DNA from: Kalaharituber pfeilii
Lineage: Eukaryota; Ascomycota; Pezizomycetes; Pezizales; Pezizaceae
Assembly (NCBI GenBank): GCA_015179045.1
Contig: WHUZ01000026.1
Coordinates: 372,001-436,000, forward strand
Direction: 5' to 3'
Length of the DNA: 64,000 nt
Below are positions 31,126 through 44,340 of the stretch, piece by piece. Under the pieces are notes generated by a model. It was not told where the DNA came from, did no database searches, and saw only the letters and a list, made by a program, of their open reading frames with translations. A program made the translations under genes and the position numbers. How positions within the stretch are numbered: the stretch's first letter is position 1; the number at the start of each line of letters is the position of its first letter.

Positions 31126-34100
31126 GAAACGTTACTAACTGTACTTTTTGAGGTTGCAGTGCGTTGGATGCCTGGGGGTGGCCGTTGTGGAGTTGGAATG
31201 TGGAGTATCATAAGAGATTCAAACTAGTCTGGTTGCGCCGACCCTCCGACCGTATTTATGCAACAAGGCTAGATTTAAATTATTTGACTAGAATACGGGT
31301 CTGTGGGACGCCCAGGCGATCTTGATTAGTTCGGATCGATATCTGCAGAACATTGTTAAGCTTAGTTGCAGCTGGAGAAAGTATGGCAGCTGATAGTGGA
31401 GCGTTCTTCATTGGCTGTGGGGTGCCCGTGAAGAATACCAGTATAAACTTGATACCTAATGGTGGTTGTTAAGGTTTATTCTTGGGCTGACCAATAGTGG
31501 GTAGTATGGCTCGGCTTCATCATTTATCACACGACACATCAACACATTTAACGAGGTAGCACAAAGCTAGAGCTGAATTGGCGTCTACAGTTAGTCATGT
31601 ACTTTGCTTACTGGCCTCGTTCGGGAACGTTTTACCAGTTCAAGCCTAATGGTCAGTACGTACGACATTGTGACTAATATTTCCAAGCTGACGTTGGAAA
31701 TCTCTTTGAGCAGTGCACTGTTCAACTGCAGTGCAGTTCCCTGTAAGTAGGCTGAACGAGACATAGAAGATATGTGTGATGATATTGGATCTCGATAATA
31801 ACATTGCCCAATTTGGTAACTGCCTACGTCCTCACATGATCTGTGCCCTCGCTGACATACTTGCAGATTTAATTAGAGCACAGCTCTCATCATGAACAAA
31901 GTCTGTTGACAATACAAGGTAGGATTCCAAGCTCTTGCTACTGCCCTGGGCATAACAGTTCGTGGCCCACCCTGGTGCACAGTTTTCTTTTTCCCTCAAC
32001 ATTTGAGAAGGAAGATTTTCCCCACAAACCCGGGCTGACGGAAGGGCAAGAATGGCATACATACTTGCATCCTCCCTCCCTCCCTTTCGCCCTGATCGCC
32101 TGATTACTCCGGTTTGGGTTTTTCTGAATGTTTTTCAATCAAATCTATAGTACAGTCCTTAGGTAGTAGCCAAGCAAGCAAACAATCTTAATCACAATTT
32201 CTCTCCTAACAGTGGGTTGGAGACTAGGCTACCCTTCCCCCCCTCCAAACCTACTTCCCGAGTTTGCTAAGAATTCCGATATTTCTGAGACGTATTAGCA
32301 TATAACGAGCAGGTTTATACATGTATATAGATTTTGATATGATAATTGAGATGGCGAAGGGTTGAAGGGACCGACAGGAGGACGGGAAAAGAAGAGGGCG
32401 GGGGGAAGAGGGTTATGAGATATGAGACATAATTATAACTATCACATGATATAGATCGGATTGGGATGTTACTTTTTCCTTTTTGTACCGGTCGATTCAG
32501 GAACAAAAGAAAGAAAACAAAAGCAACGTTAATTTTATCTCCATGCTTGATAATATGGGTGCTGCTCAGAACATATCCCCGTGTACCGTATCTCCCCTCC
32601 AATGGGAGTACATTACCTCCAGTAGTGTACAAAATATATACGATCTCGTGAGCGGAGTATTACTTTCGTATTTCATTTGTCACAATCGAGAAGTTGGAAG
32701 GCAGAACATCAATTAATCCATCAAAATCCACTGAAAACACCCGAGTACTTCCCATCTACGGAAATTTCTTATCCACGGCTCTACTTTTCGTTCTTTTTTA
32801 ATCCCCATTACTTTAAGTAACGAAATATATTTGAGGTTTTCGGAATTAAATGAACCGATTAATTGGAATTTTCCGCATGTGGCAAATGAAAATCCGTGAT
32901 TTCGGTTTGAGAGAGGCTAGCTGGGTAGCTGATTTTGCTCAAATTTGTTAATATCAATTGCCAGAGCTGTCCAGGGCCTCGAACCTCTTAGTCTGGAGTT
33001 CTTATGCGCCGTTTGCGCTGCTAGGTTTGTTGGTTGTCGTTTCGTTTCCGCGGGTAATTTTTTTTTAAAATTGGATTGCAGCGTGATTTTAGCTAGCTTG
33101 TGTGATATGTGATTCGATTCAACAGAGCCTACTTACCGGTGAACGAACACCAAGCAATTCTCTCTCATCATCATGAATACTGTGTGTGTGTGTGTGTGTG
33201 GATAATTCCGATTTACTTAGTCAAATTTCAAATATCTAAAAAGGGCCAGCCGGAGAGACGGCCCGGGGGAACCGTCCAAGCTCCCCAGCTAAAAAATTAA
33301 ATACATACCACAATGCACCCACGTTGCTTCTACTAGTGTCTAATGTTGTTCCGGAGTGGGGTGCAAAGAACTGTGGCCGACCTCAAGTGAAATAACGTTG
33401 ACCGTTTTTAGATCTGTCTTTCTTTCCTTTTCTCCTTTTTTTCTTTTTCCCTCCGCAAAAATAACAAAAGTCTGTCAAAGATAAATCGTTCAGCTTTTGC
33501 CAAGGCGGGGAGCACGTTCCGTCTCTAACGTACGATTTGTTTCACCGAAACGCTCGGCTGAGATTGGCAAGTATTGGAAGCGACTGTGAAGTACAGGACA
33601 GGTATGGAGTACTCATGCAAACAGCACATTGCGGAGCTGGATGGTAGTAGTCACTTGACTAAATGGGGGTGACCAAAGTGGGGTTGGCGACTCTTGCGTC
33701 TAGGCAACGAAGTGCCAAGTTCAACCAACCAGATGTTAATATTGCGGTTGGCCATGAGGTACTGCAGCCGTTCACGGTCAAAAAAGAAATAAAGCAGGTA
33801 ACGAAAAAGCAATTACAACGTAACTGAATCGACCGTCCCAAACATTAAGCTCACACAGCATCAAGCCTCACCTGACCAATCCGTTGGCGGATTGGAAAGA
33901 TTCCAGGGACGCACCATTTTATAAATTTTAAAATGGTCGCGTTATGTATGGGCCCTTATGAGGTTAAACCAGTTACTTTCACCATGCACTCTCAGCCGGT
34001 GAAGACGATAAGCAGACCCAGGCTCGATCTCTCGCGGAGAATCCTAGTTTATTAGGAAGAGCTCAATTTTTCTATCCTTGGAATGCTCTGGGAAAATTCT

Positions 34101-34949
34101 CTAGAACTATCAATAATGTAGTGTGGGTTGCGTCAGCTGTCAACCGCGTGCAAGCAAAGCTAGAAAAGCGTGCAGTATGTCTTAGGTATATGTATATCTT
34201 CGGGGCCAGGACCCAGTTCCCATGTCATCTGAGCTCAGGCTGGTAGACGACTCCCATGCATCGTGTTAGATCTTTTACTCCAAGCTTCTAGACATAATTG
34301 GAGCGAAAAGGTGAAGCCTACTGCCAGAACAAATGATGATCAAAAGAATTAGTATATATCTATACCTTACTGCCATTGCTTTTGAATGTGATTGGAAAAC
34401 AAACTGTTCATCAATAGCCATCTACGCGGCTCCGGATAAACTGAAAATTCTCGAAGCTTTGGTGCAATCTGTTTAGCCTGAACGTTAGGCCGCACCAGCC
34501 AATCTAAGGCGCCTCGCTTAGCATGGCAAAGTAATTCCATACGCCATACTAACACTCCCGTAATTTTCTTTTGATTCTGGAAACGCTAGAGTATGATGTC
34601 GGATGTCTCAGAATTTATGAAATCACATGGGGCAAGCTGTCATGCTGGAGGGATATGTGAATTATGGGCCCAGGAAAGTGTATCCAGTCGTAATTTCCAA
34701 ACCACAATGGCCACGAGTCGGTAGAAGGTCCCCATGCCTAATCTCCAATCTCATCGAGAATAGGAGCCATAACCCAAAGTTAAGCAGAACAGTTTATTCC
34801 ATGAAATGACAACGCGGTGAAACAGTACATAAGGCCCGGTAAACTGCCAAGAAGTGCCTCCACTGTAGAATAGCAAGGGTATCATTGAGGCAAAAAGAAG
34901 AACTATAACAAAGAGACTTGACTTTAACAGTCTCATTGGCAGAGCCGGC
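31126..34949. other. Long gene-poor stretch; (TG)n microsatellite near 33181-33201
   Basis: Only short ORFs. A (TG)10-11 run lies at about 33181-33201 and a small palindrome, ACCATTTTATAAATTTTAAA followed by ATGGT, lies near 33916. Nothing else recognised. Confidence 0.45.
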
Positions 34950-35760
34950 AGGAATCATTGGCGTTCCGATATTGGGCTTATTTTCATGCTCATCGGCAGT
35001 ATGGGACACTGGCTTATCGAAGACTGGCCATGCTTCATACTAAGTTGAGAAATCGGCTTCCACCGAAAGCAGCTGCGGAGAATTGGCTCTGTGAGCTAAC
35101 AGCAGCACATTTCACGCCGGAGCAGCTTCACGGGCGCTGGAGCGGGATTGCTCAGCAATGCAGGGGAATGGCTTGTGGAAGGGCTTGAGGAGCACAGTAC
35201 GGACAGAGAGTGGAGAAGCAGTGGGTTTTGACGAGGATGGCGAGGGCCGGCACCTGGGCGGCCGTCCGGAGCCGCCGAGGTGTGCGTCGCACACTAGGAC
35301 CGGACGGCGGGAGGGTGCATACGCCATACTGGGCGCTTACGTAGCCCGGCGCGGTCTCGCACGTCTCCCGCGCCCCCCACCCTTGGACGCCTTCCCAGCT
35401 GCCCCCAGTAGACACATTCCCATGCCAACCCAGTCCTAGTCAACTGTCCCTCCTTCTTCTCGAGCGCGTCAGAGTGTTTTCTTCTGTACTCTACAAGATA
35501 TCCCAGGTTCTCGAAACCAGGTGTGGAAAAAGGAAGAGGAGCGGGCAGGGATACCTCCCTCCCCTCCCCTCCGTCCATTCCGGCTGCCTCATGCCCTGGC
35601 TGCAGCTCCCTGCTATGGACTAGGCCCATGGTATGCATTCTCTTGTATGTTAAGCCCGTGTTTAAATTCGACGTAGGTGGGGAAAGGCTATGCCCACCGC
35701 CTGCTCCGGCAAAGAAAGACATCGCGCAACCAGGGGCTGGCATCATGGAGGCAAATTGAG
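34950..35760. other. GC-rich island with open frames on both strands, no gene model
   Basis: Local GC content is clearly above the surroundings and ORFs of 70-150 codons occur in several frames (longest on the minus strand, 35746-35294). None has a recognisable motif, and their coexistence on both strands is expected from GC richness alone. Confidence 0.35.
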
Positions 35761-36850
35761 CCGGCTGGCCGTGCTTACAGAGGTGTACGCTACTTTACAA
35801 CGAAGGGTAAAGATGTATGCTTTCCATGCACGTAACAGGTAAGTCCCTTTGCAACTACAGTTAATCGATGTTAGAAGAATTCCTGACCCATGGTGTGGCT
35901 TATTTGACATGAAATTGTAGCCACCATTTATTCCTGAAATGACGAGGGCCGCTTTTGCAATCGCTATGTTTCAACAGCAAGCAAATAGCGACGCCTAAAA
36001 CGAACTGGATAGCCCACGTGGGAGAGAATGTATCGGTGCTGTCTCATGCCAAAGCATTGCTAGATAATCTTTGCAGAACATTCAGGAGAAGGTTTTTCGT
36101 TGGCTAGGGCGACGCTGGCCAGCTAGCATAAGTCCTGGCGGCGGTTGTTTTATGTTTTAACCGTGCGATTTAGGCGGAATTGCGACCCCGTCGACTGCCG
36201 ATGTCCTCACCACATCGCGTAATGACTCTCATTCGTCCGCAGGCTAGGAACCAATACAGCCGAACAACATACGGTCAAGCACAACCACAGCAATCTCGCT
36301 TCTCTGCTGGACGACGAATTGATGTAGACCTGGAACTATGGGCCCACTAACCTTGCCTCCCACCCCCGGCAAAGTTGTGACTCTTGTGAGAGAGTAGAGG
36401 CGAAAGTTTCGCTGACAGAGTGCACCTACACTAGCGGTCGATATGGGATATAATTAATGGGGTTATTATTCCTGGGGAAGACGCCACACTATGATAACTC
36501 AGCGGGATTAAGCAAGTATTGTGCATCCTACTTGCTCGATGTGTGGAGTATGCAGGCCCAAGTGATAGCTTCCTTGGCTGCGCTGCAGTGACAAGATGCG
36601 AATGGCATCTCACCTCCTCCAGAGCGCTCCTGTATGCGACTTTTCCCGGCGGGTATGGAACCGAATACGTATATATACAGCCACCGCGGGCGATCGAGGT
36701 GCTCGAGTTTGCTAGTCGTGACGTCTCAGTGTGCATCATCGCATCAATTCCCTCGTCGCCGCCGGCCTTTCAAGCTGTAGGGTATCCTTCCGAAACCTGC
36801 CGGTTCAGAGGTCCGCAGGATCTAGTATCTGGGTCGTCAACTGCATTACC
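35761..36850. other. Intergenic region upstream of the transporter
   Basis: No supported gene. The open frame 36519-36896 (plus) overlaps the presumed promoter and has no domain. Confidence 0.35.
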
Positions 36851-36863
36851 GTGCGCACGAATC

Positions 36864-36872
36864 GATATAAAG
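36864..36872 (+). promoter_or_regulatory. Possible TATA box of the sugar transporter
   Basis: GATATAAAG lies about 86 nt upstream of the ATG at 36958, in a suitable position. The context of the start, TTCACAATGG, fits fungal initiation. Assignment rests on position only. Confidence 0.4.
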
Positions 36873-36957
36873 GCTGACAAAGTCCTCATCCTCTGAGCAT
36901 AGATTGTGACAATCACCCGTTTACCTTCAATAAGTTTCTACATTTCTCGACTTCACA

Positions 36958-38696
36958 ATGGGTGGGGGAGCGGTCGTCGCGCCTACCGCACGACAGAGTA
37001 ATGTCATTGCTGGAAGAGAATTTCCACAGGTAACATGGTGGAAGGAACCTGGCCTGAGAAAGCTCTATTTGCTTCTTTGTACCGTCATTCTTGTCTCGGC
37101 ACCAATGGTTTTGACGGGTCAATGATGAACGGTCTACAGGCTGTTGACAATTGGGAGGCGTACTGTATGTGAATGGAGTCCCATCCTACGGAAGGGTTTA
37201 TGCTAATGAAAAGCTAGTTCACCCCTCCCCACCAATGCTGGGTCTACTCAATGCCATCATGTCTGTCGGCTCCATGGTTGCCATTCCAATCTCGCCATGG
37301 CTCGCAGACTGGAGGGGAAGAAGACTTGCCATCATCATCGGGCTTTTCATCATGTTTGTTGGTGTGGCCCTTCAGAGTGCAGCTCAGAACATTGACACGT
37401 TCATTGGTGCCCGTTTCTTGGTGAGTGTGCTCCACCTGCCGCCGCGCGGCGCATTTCTGAAATCCTTCTAACGTTGAAAAGATTGGTTTCGGTATCTCTC
37501 TCGCCCACGGTGCCGCGCCTCTCCTCGTCACTGAGCTTGCCCATATGCAACACCGTGCGAAGATCACCTCCTTGTACAACACTACCTGGTATGTTGGTTC
37601 CATCATTGCTGCTTGGACCACTTATGGCACTTTCCGCATTCCAAGTACTTGGAGTTGGCGTATTCCATCCATCCTCCAAGCAGCTCCTGCTTCGGTCATG
37701 ATTCTTTCGATTTGGTTCGTCCCAGAGTCTCCCAGATGGCTCATCTCCCGTGATCGCCACGAGGAGGCCCTTAATATTCTGGCCGCTTACCACGCCAACG
37801 GAAACCGTGATGACGAACTTGTTCGATTTGAATTTATGGAGATCAAGGAGACTCTTGAGTTGGAACTCAAGGCACATAAGAGCACCGGTATCTCTGAGTT
37901 GTGGCGCACGAAGGGTAACCGTCACCGCATGTTTATCTGTATTGCCGCCGGTCTCTTCTCTCAATGGTCTGGTAACTCTCTCGTTTCTTACTACATGACT
38001 CTGGTGCTCGATATGGTTGGAATCACGGACGAAGACACACAACTCGTGATTAACGGTATTCTCAACATTTGGAACATGAGCGTCGCTTGCGGTATGGCTT
38101 TTGGTGTCGACAAATTCGGAAGAAGGAAACTCTTCTTGACTTCAACTGCTGGAATGTTGCTTATGTACGTTCTCCAAACCGTTGGCACGAGATATGCCAT
38201 CACGGGTAACAACACGGCAGCTGGTAATACCGTTGTTGCTGGTATCTTTTTGTTCTACACTTTCTACAACCTTGCGTGGTCCGGTCTTCTTGTGGGTATG
38301 TTGCTTCCAAACGCCAGATACTCAACAACCTAAGATGTCTAACATACGCTGTCTATAGGGTACACTGTCGAGATTCTTCCATTCGAGATTCGTGCTCGTG
38401 GTATGGCCGTCATGTTCTTCTTTGTCAATGTCGCCCTCTTCTTCAACAACTATGTCAACCCCGTGGCCATGGATGCGATCAACTGGAGGTATTACATTGT
38501 TTACGTCGTTTGGCTCGCTGTGGAGCTCGCTGTCGTCTACTTCTTCTTTATTGAGACTAGGTACACTCCTCTTGAGGAGATTGCCAAGTACTTCGATGGC
38601 GATGAAGCAGCAATTACGAAGGTTCACCTCGATAAGGCTGTCATCGACGAGAAGCTGGGCGTGGCTCACATTGAGAAGGAGGCTGTTGCAGCGTAG
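36958..38696 (+). CDS. MFS sugar transporter (sugar porter family, lactose-permease-like), one frameshift
   Basis: Exons 36958-37164, 37218-37420, 37482-38295 and 38359-38696 are joined by three introns of 53, 61 and 63 nt (GTATGT to CTAG; GTGAGT to AAAG with TTCTAAC; GTATGT to ATAG with CTAAC). All preserve the frame and together encode about 520 residues, normal for a fungal 12-helix proton/sugar symporter in the plasma membrane. Motifs: NGFDGSMMNGLQAV (helix 1), DWRGRR (about 100-105), PESPRW (about 218), FGRR (about 349) and a C-terminal ETRYTPLEEI variant of the ETKG motif. One base is missing near 37100: VSA must shift frame to reach TNGFDG. Read literally, translation would stop 9 codons later. 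Whether this is real inactivation or a sequence error is undecided. Everything else is intact. Confidence 0.9.
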
Positions 38697-39161
38697 TCGC
38701 TGGCTTGGGGCATATTCCTTTCTTGCGGTCGGAGCTGAACGCGCTAGACCCTCAATAGTATTTCTGGTTGGCTTTCTCTTATATACTCTTCTTTTGATTG
38801 ATGACAATGGCGCATTTGGAAACCTCGTTCGAAAAAAGCCTAGCTAATGTAGGGGCCAAACAACGGGATTGAGCTTGCGTACAGTACAGGCAGTGAGGCT
38901 TGAGATTGGGTGCCACACATGTTCCGTGCTATGCAAACTCTATCTCCGAGCTGGGTACGAATTCGTACGACAGGTCCCAACTCAGGCAGAGAGAGGCGAG
39001 CATATATTTGCATTTTCCTCTAGATCCCTTTCTCACAAGACTTTTCAAAGCTCGCCTGTACCCGTTATCTGCGACAAGCAGACAGCTTCCAAAAGCATTT
39101 TCCATTTTATACATAGTACTGAATTTGGTAACTACTGTGTGTCGCTCCAAAGCTTTGTTGG

Positions 39162-39288
39162 AGCGTTGGAAATAGTCATAGTCACCGTACTTTCCTTCAT
39201 TCCTTATAATTTCAGGCTGTATATAAGATCGCCATAGCGCACAGGGCGGCACGCGATTAATGATATTGAAGGAAAAAAAAAAAAAAAA
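39162..39288 (+). mobile_element. 127-bp family-1 LINE 3' end (13-bp TSD)
   Basis: A direct repeat, AAAGCTTTGTTGG, lies at about 39149-39161 and 39289-39301. The insert ends ATCGCCATAGCGCACAGG, then GCGGCACGCGATTAATGAT, a short GAAGG and A19. The stem is ATCGC/GCGAT. Confidence 0.85.
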
Positions 39289-39431
39289 AAAGCTTTGTTG
39301 GCTGTGCTAGATTTTGCATCTTTGAGGAACGTACCAATTCACACGCACGTTAGTCAATTCATCGTACCCATGATGTCTATTCATTTCTCCTCCGACTCAA
39401 GATCAATGCCCACCGCATCTACTATCCCGGA

Positions 39432-40979
39432 ATGGTAGCAACCTTTATACCACCCACGTTTCCTAACTCCAGTAATCATTACATGGAGAGAGCTCTGCTT
39501 TTATCGGAACTCAGGGAAGGATTTCTGCACAGCTTGAATCAGTATGAGCGGTACTCACGTGTTCCAGAAGAGGGTGATGGACAGCACGGGGTGTTGAGCC
39601 AATTAATGGTAAAGGTCTTGGATTTCCCGGAAGACGAGAGTGATGTGCAATGGAGAGGAGGGGAGCTCAAGGAATTTTCCATTGCAAACATAATAGGAAG
39701 AGATGAACAGAGTTCAAAAGAGATCAATGAGTCAACAAGATCTCCGAATGAATAGGCGTCGACTGAGGGTAATGTAAGCCTGTTCCCCTTGGCAGAGTGG
39801 AGGCATTCGAGGCGGAGGCAGATCTGGGGAGGGGAGTGAACCATGACAAGGGGGTGAAAGGAGATATGTAGGTTAATACTCTTGGGTAGTTTTGCAGATT
39901 TTGTGACGCAGACGAGCAAAAGAAGCAAATGGTAATGTGATCATTGCGGTTGTTTGAGTACTATGACGTTCCTGGTGCTTTTTTGCAGGAAATGGTGCAT
40001 GGTGTAACGTATGCTGGCGAGGCGAGAGAAGTCGATGGTGAGACGAATGGAAAGGGGGAATATCGTGAGGTAATCCTCCATGCTTTCTTCATCCCTGGCG
40101 GCCTTAGAACGGGGACCACTGAGGCTTTATTTATGCTCCCTACTTGCAAAAATTTCTCGTACAGAATTCTGGTTGCATTTCGCCTGAAAGTCCCTTAACA
40201 AAACAACTCTGAAGTGCCCATAGCAGCAGTGCTCAATGTGGACAATTATGAATGGATGACTGTAGGATTCTTTCATACCTGGGATTACTTTGCAGGAACA
40301 CACGTGTTGTTATGCTTTAGTACGCCCTCCTGAACTGGAGCATCGGTCGGTCAACCTGATGATGGAGGAAGGGAGCATACAGGCGGAGAGAAAGAGGATA
40401 TTACGTGCCCTAGAGAACCTGTATGCCCTACAGTTGGTAATCTTGGAGGAGTTGTATATTGTGCTAGATCGGGCGGTTTGGCATATGATGGATGTAGTAA
40501 ATATGGTCGAGTGAGTAGATCACCAGTCGTATAAACTTTACAGCTTTTACCAACCATTCATTTCTCAGAAAGTCTTCTCCGATCTCAACCAGGCCGCGTT
40601 CCGCGACCACGGGGCTGGAGATGCATAGTATTGCCAAGCATATTTTGCATCTCAGTGAAAGCTCCCAAGCAATGCTGGAGACAGTCAAGGCAATGCGGCA
40701 ATATCATGAGGGGGCTAATCACGGATCCCAGTTTAGTGAAGAATGAGATGAAGAAAACGAAACAGGGACTGGTGTATGTGGAAGAATTGTATCAATCGAC
40801 TCATTTGAGACGGATTGAGAATTTGATACATTTGGTAAGTTTTACTGAAACTGCTTCCGAGCAGAATAAATGCGTTGGGTATAGTGAGCCCTGCTAATAC
40901 CAAAATTTGTTTTTCGAAACAGGGGTTCCACATGGTTATGCAAACAGAAGTGTTAATTCATATTTCTAATAAGGTATAG
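39432..40979 (+). CDS. Unrecognised multi-exon gene, 3' exons best supported
   Basis: Supported exons are 40296-40510 (after acceptor TTTGCAG), 40569-about 40745 (intron 40511-40568, GTGAGT to TTCTCAG) and 40923-40979 (intron 40835-40922, GTAAGT, branch CTGCTAATACC, AAACAG). The encoded pieces are helical: ERKRILRALENLYALQLVIL, EMHSIAKHILHLSESSQAML, then GLVYVEELYQSTHLRRIENL. The frame before 40710 runs into TGA at 40744, while the next segment uses the +1 frame, so a single-base indel lies between. The 5' part is uncertain. The open frame 39432-39755 (LREGFLHSLNQYERYSRVP) and short GAAATG-starting exon 39989-40069 probably belong to it. The pattern of a helical pair followed by an R-N-L segment resembles fungal CorA-like proteins, but no membrane or GMN motif is present. 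Confidence 0.4.
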
Positions 40980-41313
40980 CAGTTGTCCGCATTCTTAACA
41001 GCAGTTTCGCTGGGTTCGAAGATATTTTACTGTACAGTACGCGTGTAGTGGTCGCGTAGTGTATAGTGCCCGGCACTTTGACAGGGGTCCCATTCCTCCC
41101 CAATAGAGTAATACTGCGAATACTTGGCATCAAGGCAATCCTTTAGTGGAGGATCTGGAAATTTTTGCACTGTAAAAATACAACATTTCTAAAATTTTAC
41201 TTGATGCTCATATGCTTACAATTGCATATCGATTCTTGCATTATAGAAATCTAAAAGTGAAGCAACTAAACTATGTAGTGATATTGTAGTGTATCTAAGG
41301 GCTTGGTATGAGA
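40980..41313. other. No gene seen
   Basis: AT-rich spacer between the gene above and a LINE. It shares CTTGGCATCAAGGCAATCCTT-like sequence with about 2883. Confidence 0.35.
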
Positions 41314-44045
41314 CTATCCCCACCCTACCTCCCCGAGGCAAATAACTACACCTTTCTTCTGCCGCCACCTTCAAACAAACGAAAATTCGCCCCCTCCCCT
41401 ACACCTTCAAGGACCTGAAAAACTCCCCCAATACATCCACCACCTCCCCGTTCTCTTGCTGCTCAACCTATTTCTTCTCATCCATGTCCTCCTACCTTTC
41501 CTACCCTTCCGGGTAGTTCACCTCTTCATACCTGAATGCTAGGTGGTCCGCCATCTGTCTTTGGCCACACTCACACTTACTCCCTTCTTCTGCCTTCTCT
41601 ACTTTAATATTCCACTCTTTTCCCATCCCCTTCCCCGTCCTCAGCCTAGTGAAGGCAGTGGCTGCCCCCCTGCCCCACCTCATTACCGAACTCCCTCCAT
41701 ATCCCACTTCTCTCCTCTCCACTGCGCGCACTTTTTTCCACTTCTGGCGCAACCCTCCCTCTGTCACCACTGACTTCCCTATCCTATCTGCCGCATTTTT
41801 TGCTTCAGTGTCCACTACCTCATTACTGGTGATGCCAATGTGTGCCTTCACCCATATCAGCTGGACGTCTCTCTCCCTTTCTCTTTCCTCTCCTTGATCA
41901 TCTCCATCACTCTCTTTAGGTCTCTGGTCTGCGCTTTACCTATTCTTCCTGCCTTCCTCACCACCGTGATTGCTGCCTGTAAGTCAGTTAGGATGACCAG
42001 GTTCACTGGTGCCGGTATCGCTTTCTTTATCTCCTTTCTCATTCCCTTCACTTCCCTATCCCACACCGTCGCCCCCGTCCCTATTTCTTCTCCCCCTTCG
42101 CCGTGCCACTTCCAGCACCCTCCCCCCACTCTCCCCTTCTCATTCATACTCTCATCTGTATATACTGTACCCCCCCTTGCATCACCCAGAAGATGGAAGC
42201 TTCCCATTCCTCCGCACTCCCCCCCTTACGCTCTTTTCTTACTACTTCCTCCACTTCCACTTTCACATACCTCCCTCCCTATGATACCTCGTCCACCCCC
42301 TCTAGCATGACGAAGCTGATTGTGCTTTGTGCCCTCCCTGCTACCAATTCGAAGCCATCCTTCTTTTATACTGCCCACCCCGCACTCCAGTCTCTCCAGT
42401 CCCTGCCCCACTCCTCTACGTCCCCTTCCCCTCTGAAGTCCACGGTCCAGATGTCCCCGCATCCTTTTGGGTCCCCCATGCTTCTCACTACCAGCCTAGC
42501 CTGCGTCGCATCTAGAGCTGTTTCTGCACTCTCCACTCCGGCAACCCAGTTGACCTTCTGCACCACTGCCCCATGGACTGCGCCCGTCGCCTTCTTCAGT
42601 ACCTAGTACTGAATCTTCTCTATCTCTCTCTTCCACTCCTTCTGTCTATGCCATCCAATCTCCGACCCCCACATCATTACCGCTCTTATCATCCTTGTAT
42701 ACAGCTGCCGCCAGCTCCTCGGGCTCATATCCCATTGCCCCGTGCCTAATCCCATCATCGCCCCGGTGAGTTTTGTCACCTTCTCCACTCTCGTCTTCCA
42801 ATGGAAGTCGAATTCGAGTGTCAAGTCAAAGATCACTCCAAGCCACTTCACTCTTTCCACTTCTCTTCTTCTCCTCTTCTCCTTGCCGAACATAATGTCC
42901 TTGTGTTTCGCCGGCTCTAGCGGTACCTCCTTCTCTTCTGCCACTCTCTTTACTATATTCTTCACCTTCACCCTTAGCTTTTCTTGATCTACCCCCCCCC
43001 CCCCCAGTCTCACACTGTAACATTTATGTCGTCCACGTACGAGGGTACCTCGCACTCCGCTTCCAGGATTTGGACCCTCAGCGTCTCTTCCAACTCCTCC
43101 AGCATTGGTGCCAGCCAAATCAGGAATATTACTGGTGATAGCGGAGACTCTTGCGGTACCCCCACGTTCATCTTTCTCTCCTTCCTAACCTGTCCATCCC
43201 ATTCCACTGTGAACCTCCTCGCCCTAAAGAAAACTTTCAACTATCCTGCTCATCTCCCCACCTGTCTATCTCCTTCAATTCTCCTCATTACCTCCTCCCC
43301 CCTGACATTATTAAAGTCTCCTCTCACGTCATCTAGGCTCCAAATCGCACTCTCCTTCCTTGCTAGGTACCTCTGCGTCTTGGTTACTACCCTCATCATA
43401 GCCTCTGCTGTGTTTCGTCCCTTCCGTCCTCCAAACTAGTGTCAGTGAAAGAGTTAATCTGCATTCTGGAGCTCCCCTGCAAGTACCTTCTCTCTCAATT
43501 TCACCATACAATTGATCAGGTTTATTGGCCTCCACCCCTTGACCTGGGTTTTGTCTTTCCCTGGTTTCAGAATCACCACCACCTTGCTCAGCTGCCACTC
43601 CTCCGGTGTCCTTCTCTTCGCCATCTCCTCTGCCAGCTGTATCAAGACCTGGTTTCCCAGCAGAGTCTTTATCACTAGCTTGAGTAGCTTGTATGATACC
43701 CCATCTAAGCCTGGTGCCGACACATTGCTTGTCCCCTTTAGCGCCTCGTTCAACTTGTCTATCAGCTCTCCCACTCCATATCCTGGTCCCATTCCTTCTG
43801 CCTCCGTCTCTCCCCCCCTCTCCTTCTCTCTCCACTGGAAGTTTCTCTCAACAAGTACCTTGCCCTTGTCTTGATCTGATCCTAACTCCTCCCCCCCCTC
43901 TGCGTGCAACTTCCCCATCATTCCCTTGAGCCCCCACGGGTCTTTCGCTACCCTGACCACTACCCATGGATCTTTCTCCCCTATCTCTTCAGTGAAGGCC
44001 CTCCAGCACTCCTTCTCTTTCTCAAGATCCCTTCTATTGAGGACT
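41314..44045 (-). mobile_element. 2.7-kb Tad-like LINE: RT, RNase H and zinc motif (5' truncated)
   Basis: The minus strand encodes, across several frames, the RT fingers (APGLDGVSYKLLKL, then ILKPGKDKTQVKGWRPINLI, 43850-43480), the palm with catalytic YVDD (about 43045), and the thumb region SPRSWRQLYTRMI (about 42720). RNase H follows (YTDES, REVKGM, LTDLQAA, GNEVVDTEAK) and then CECGQRQMADHLAF near the 3' end. The 5' break is near 44045, between the endonuclease and RT. The 3' end has no poly(A) and coincides with that of the copy at 12276. Glu replaces the usual Gly in VPQESPLSP and YTDES, both explicable by G-to-A changes. The element is inactive. Confidence 0.85.
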
Positions 44046-44285
44046 AGATATATGTATTTTAAGTTTTCTCACGGCAGGCGGCAAGTTTACTAGATTAAAA
44101 TGTCACGTTGGGAGGTCTCAGGTATACAGAGATTGCGGGTTTAATGGAAAACTTGTACACGGAGTCGGTATCCGGTCTTACTCGCAGACGATGAACCCTG
44201 CTCGAGGAGCACTACGTACATAGTATGTAAATCGAACTGTTTCATAAGTCGTCATGATCCAGCAGGGCTGTATACGATCATTGAC

Positions 44286-44340
44286 CCCCTCGCCATAGCC
44301 CACAGGGCGGCATGCGAGTAATGATAAAAAAAAAAAAAAA
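44286..44340 (+). mobile_element. Family-1 tail insertion
   Basis: CTCGCCATAGCCCACAGGG, then CGGCATGCGAGTAATGAT and A16. The flanks TCATTGA (about 44278) and TTCATTGAA (about 44342) may be a short target duplication. Apart from the hairpin almost nothing of the LINE is present. Confidence 0.7.

Noticed and set aside
34958..35746. Several 70-150-codon ORFs on both strands
   Set aside because: GC-rich region where long random ORFs are expected; no motif, splice sites or repeat support.
40569..40630. Alternative exon frame reading VFSDLNQAAFRDHGAG
   Set aside because: Attractive peptide, but it needs an unsupported phase at the 40568 acceptor and stops at 40626; the phase-2 frame runs on uninterrupted.
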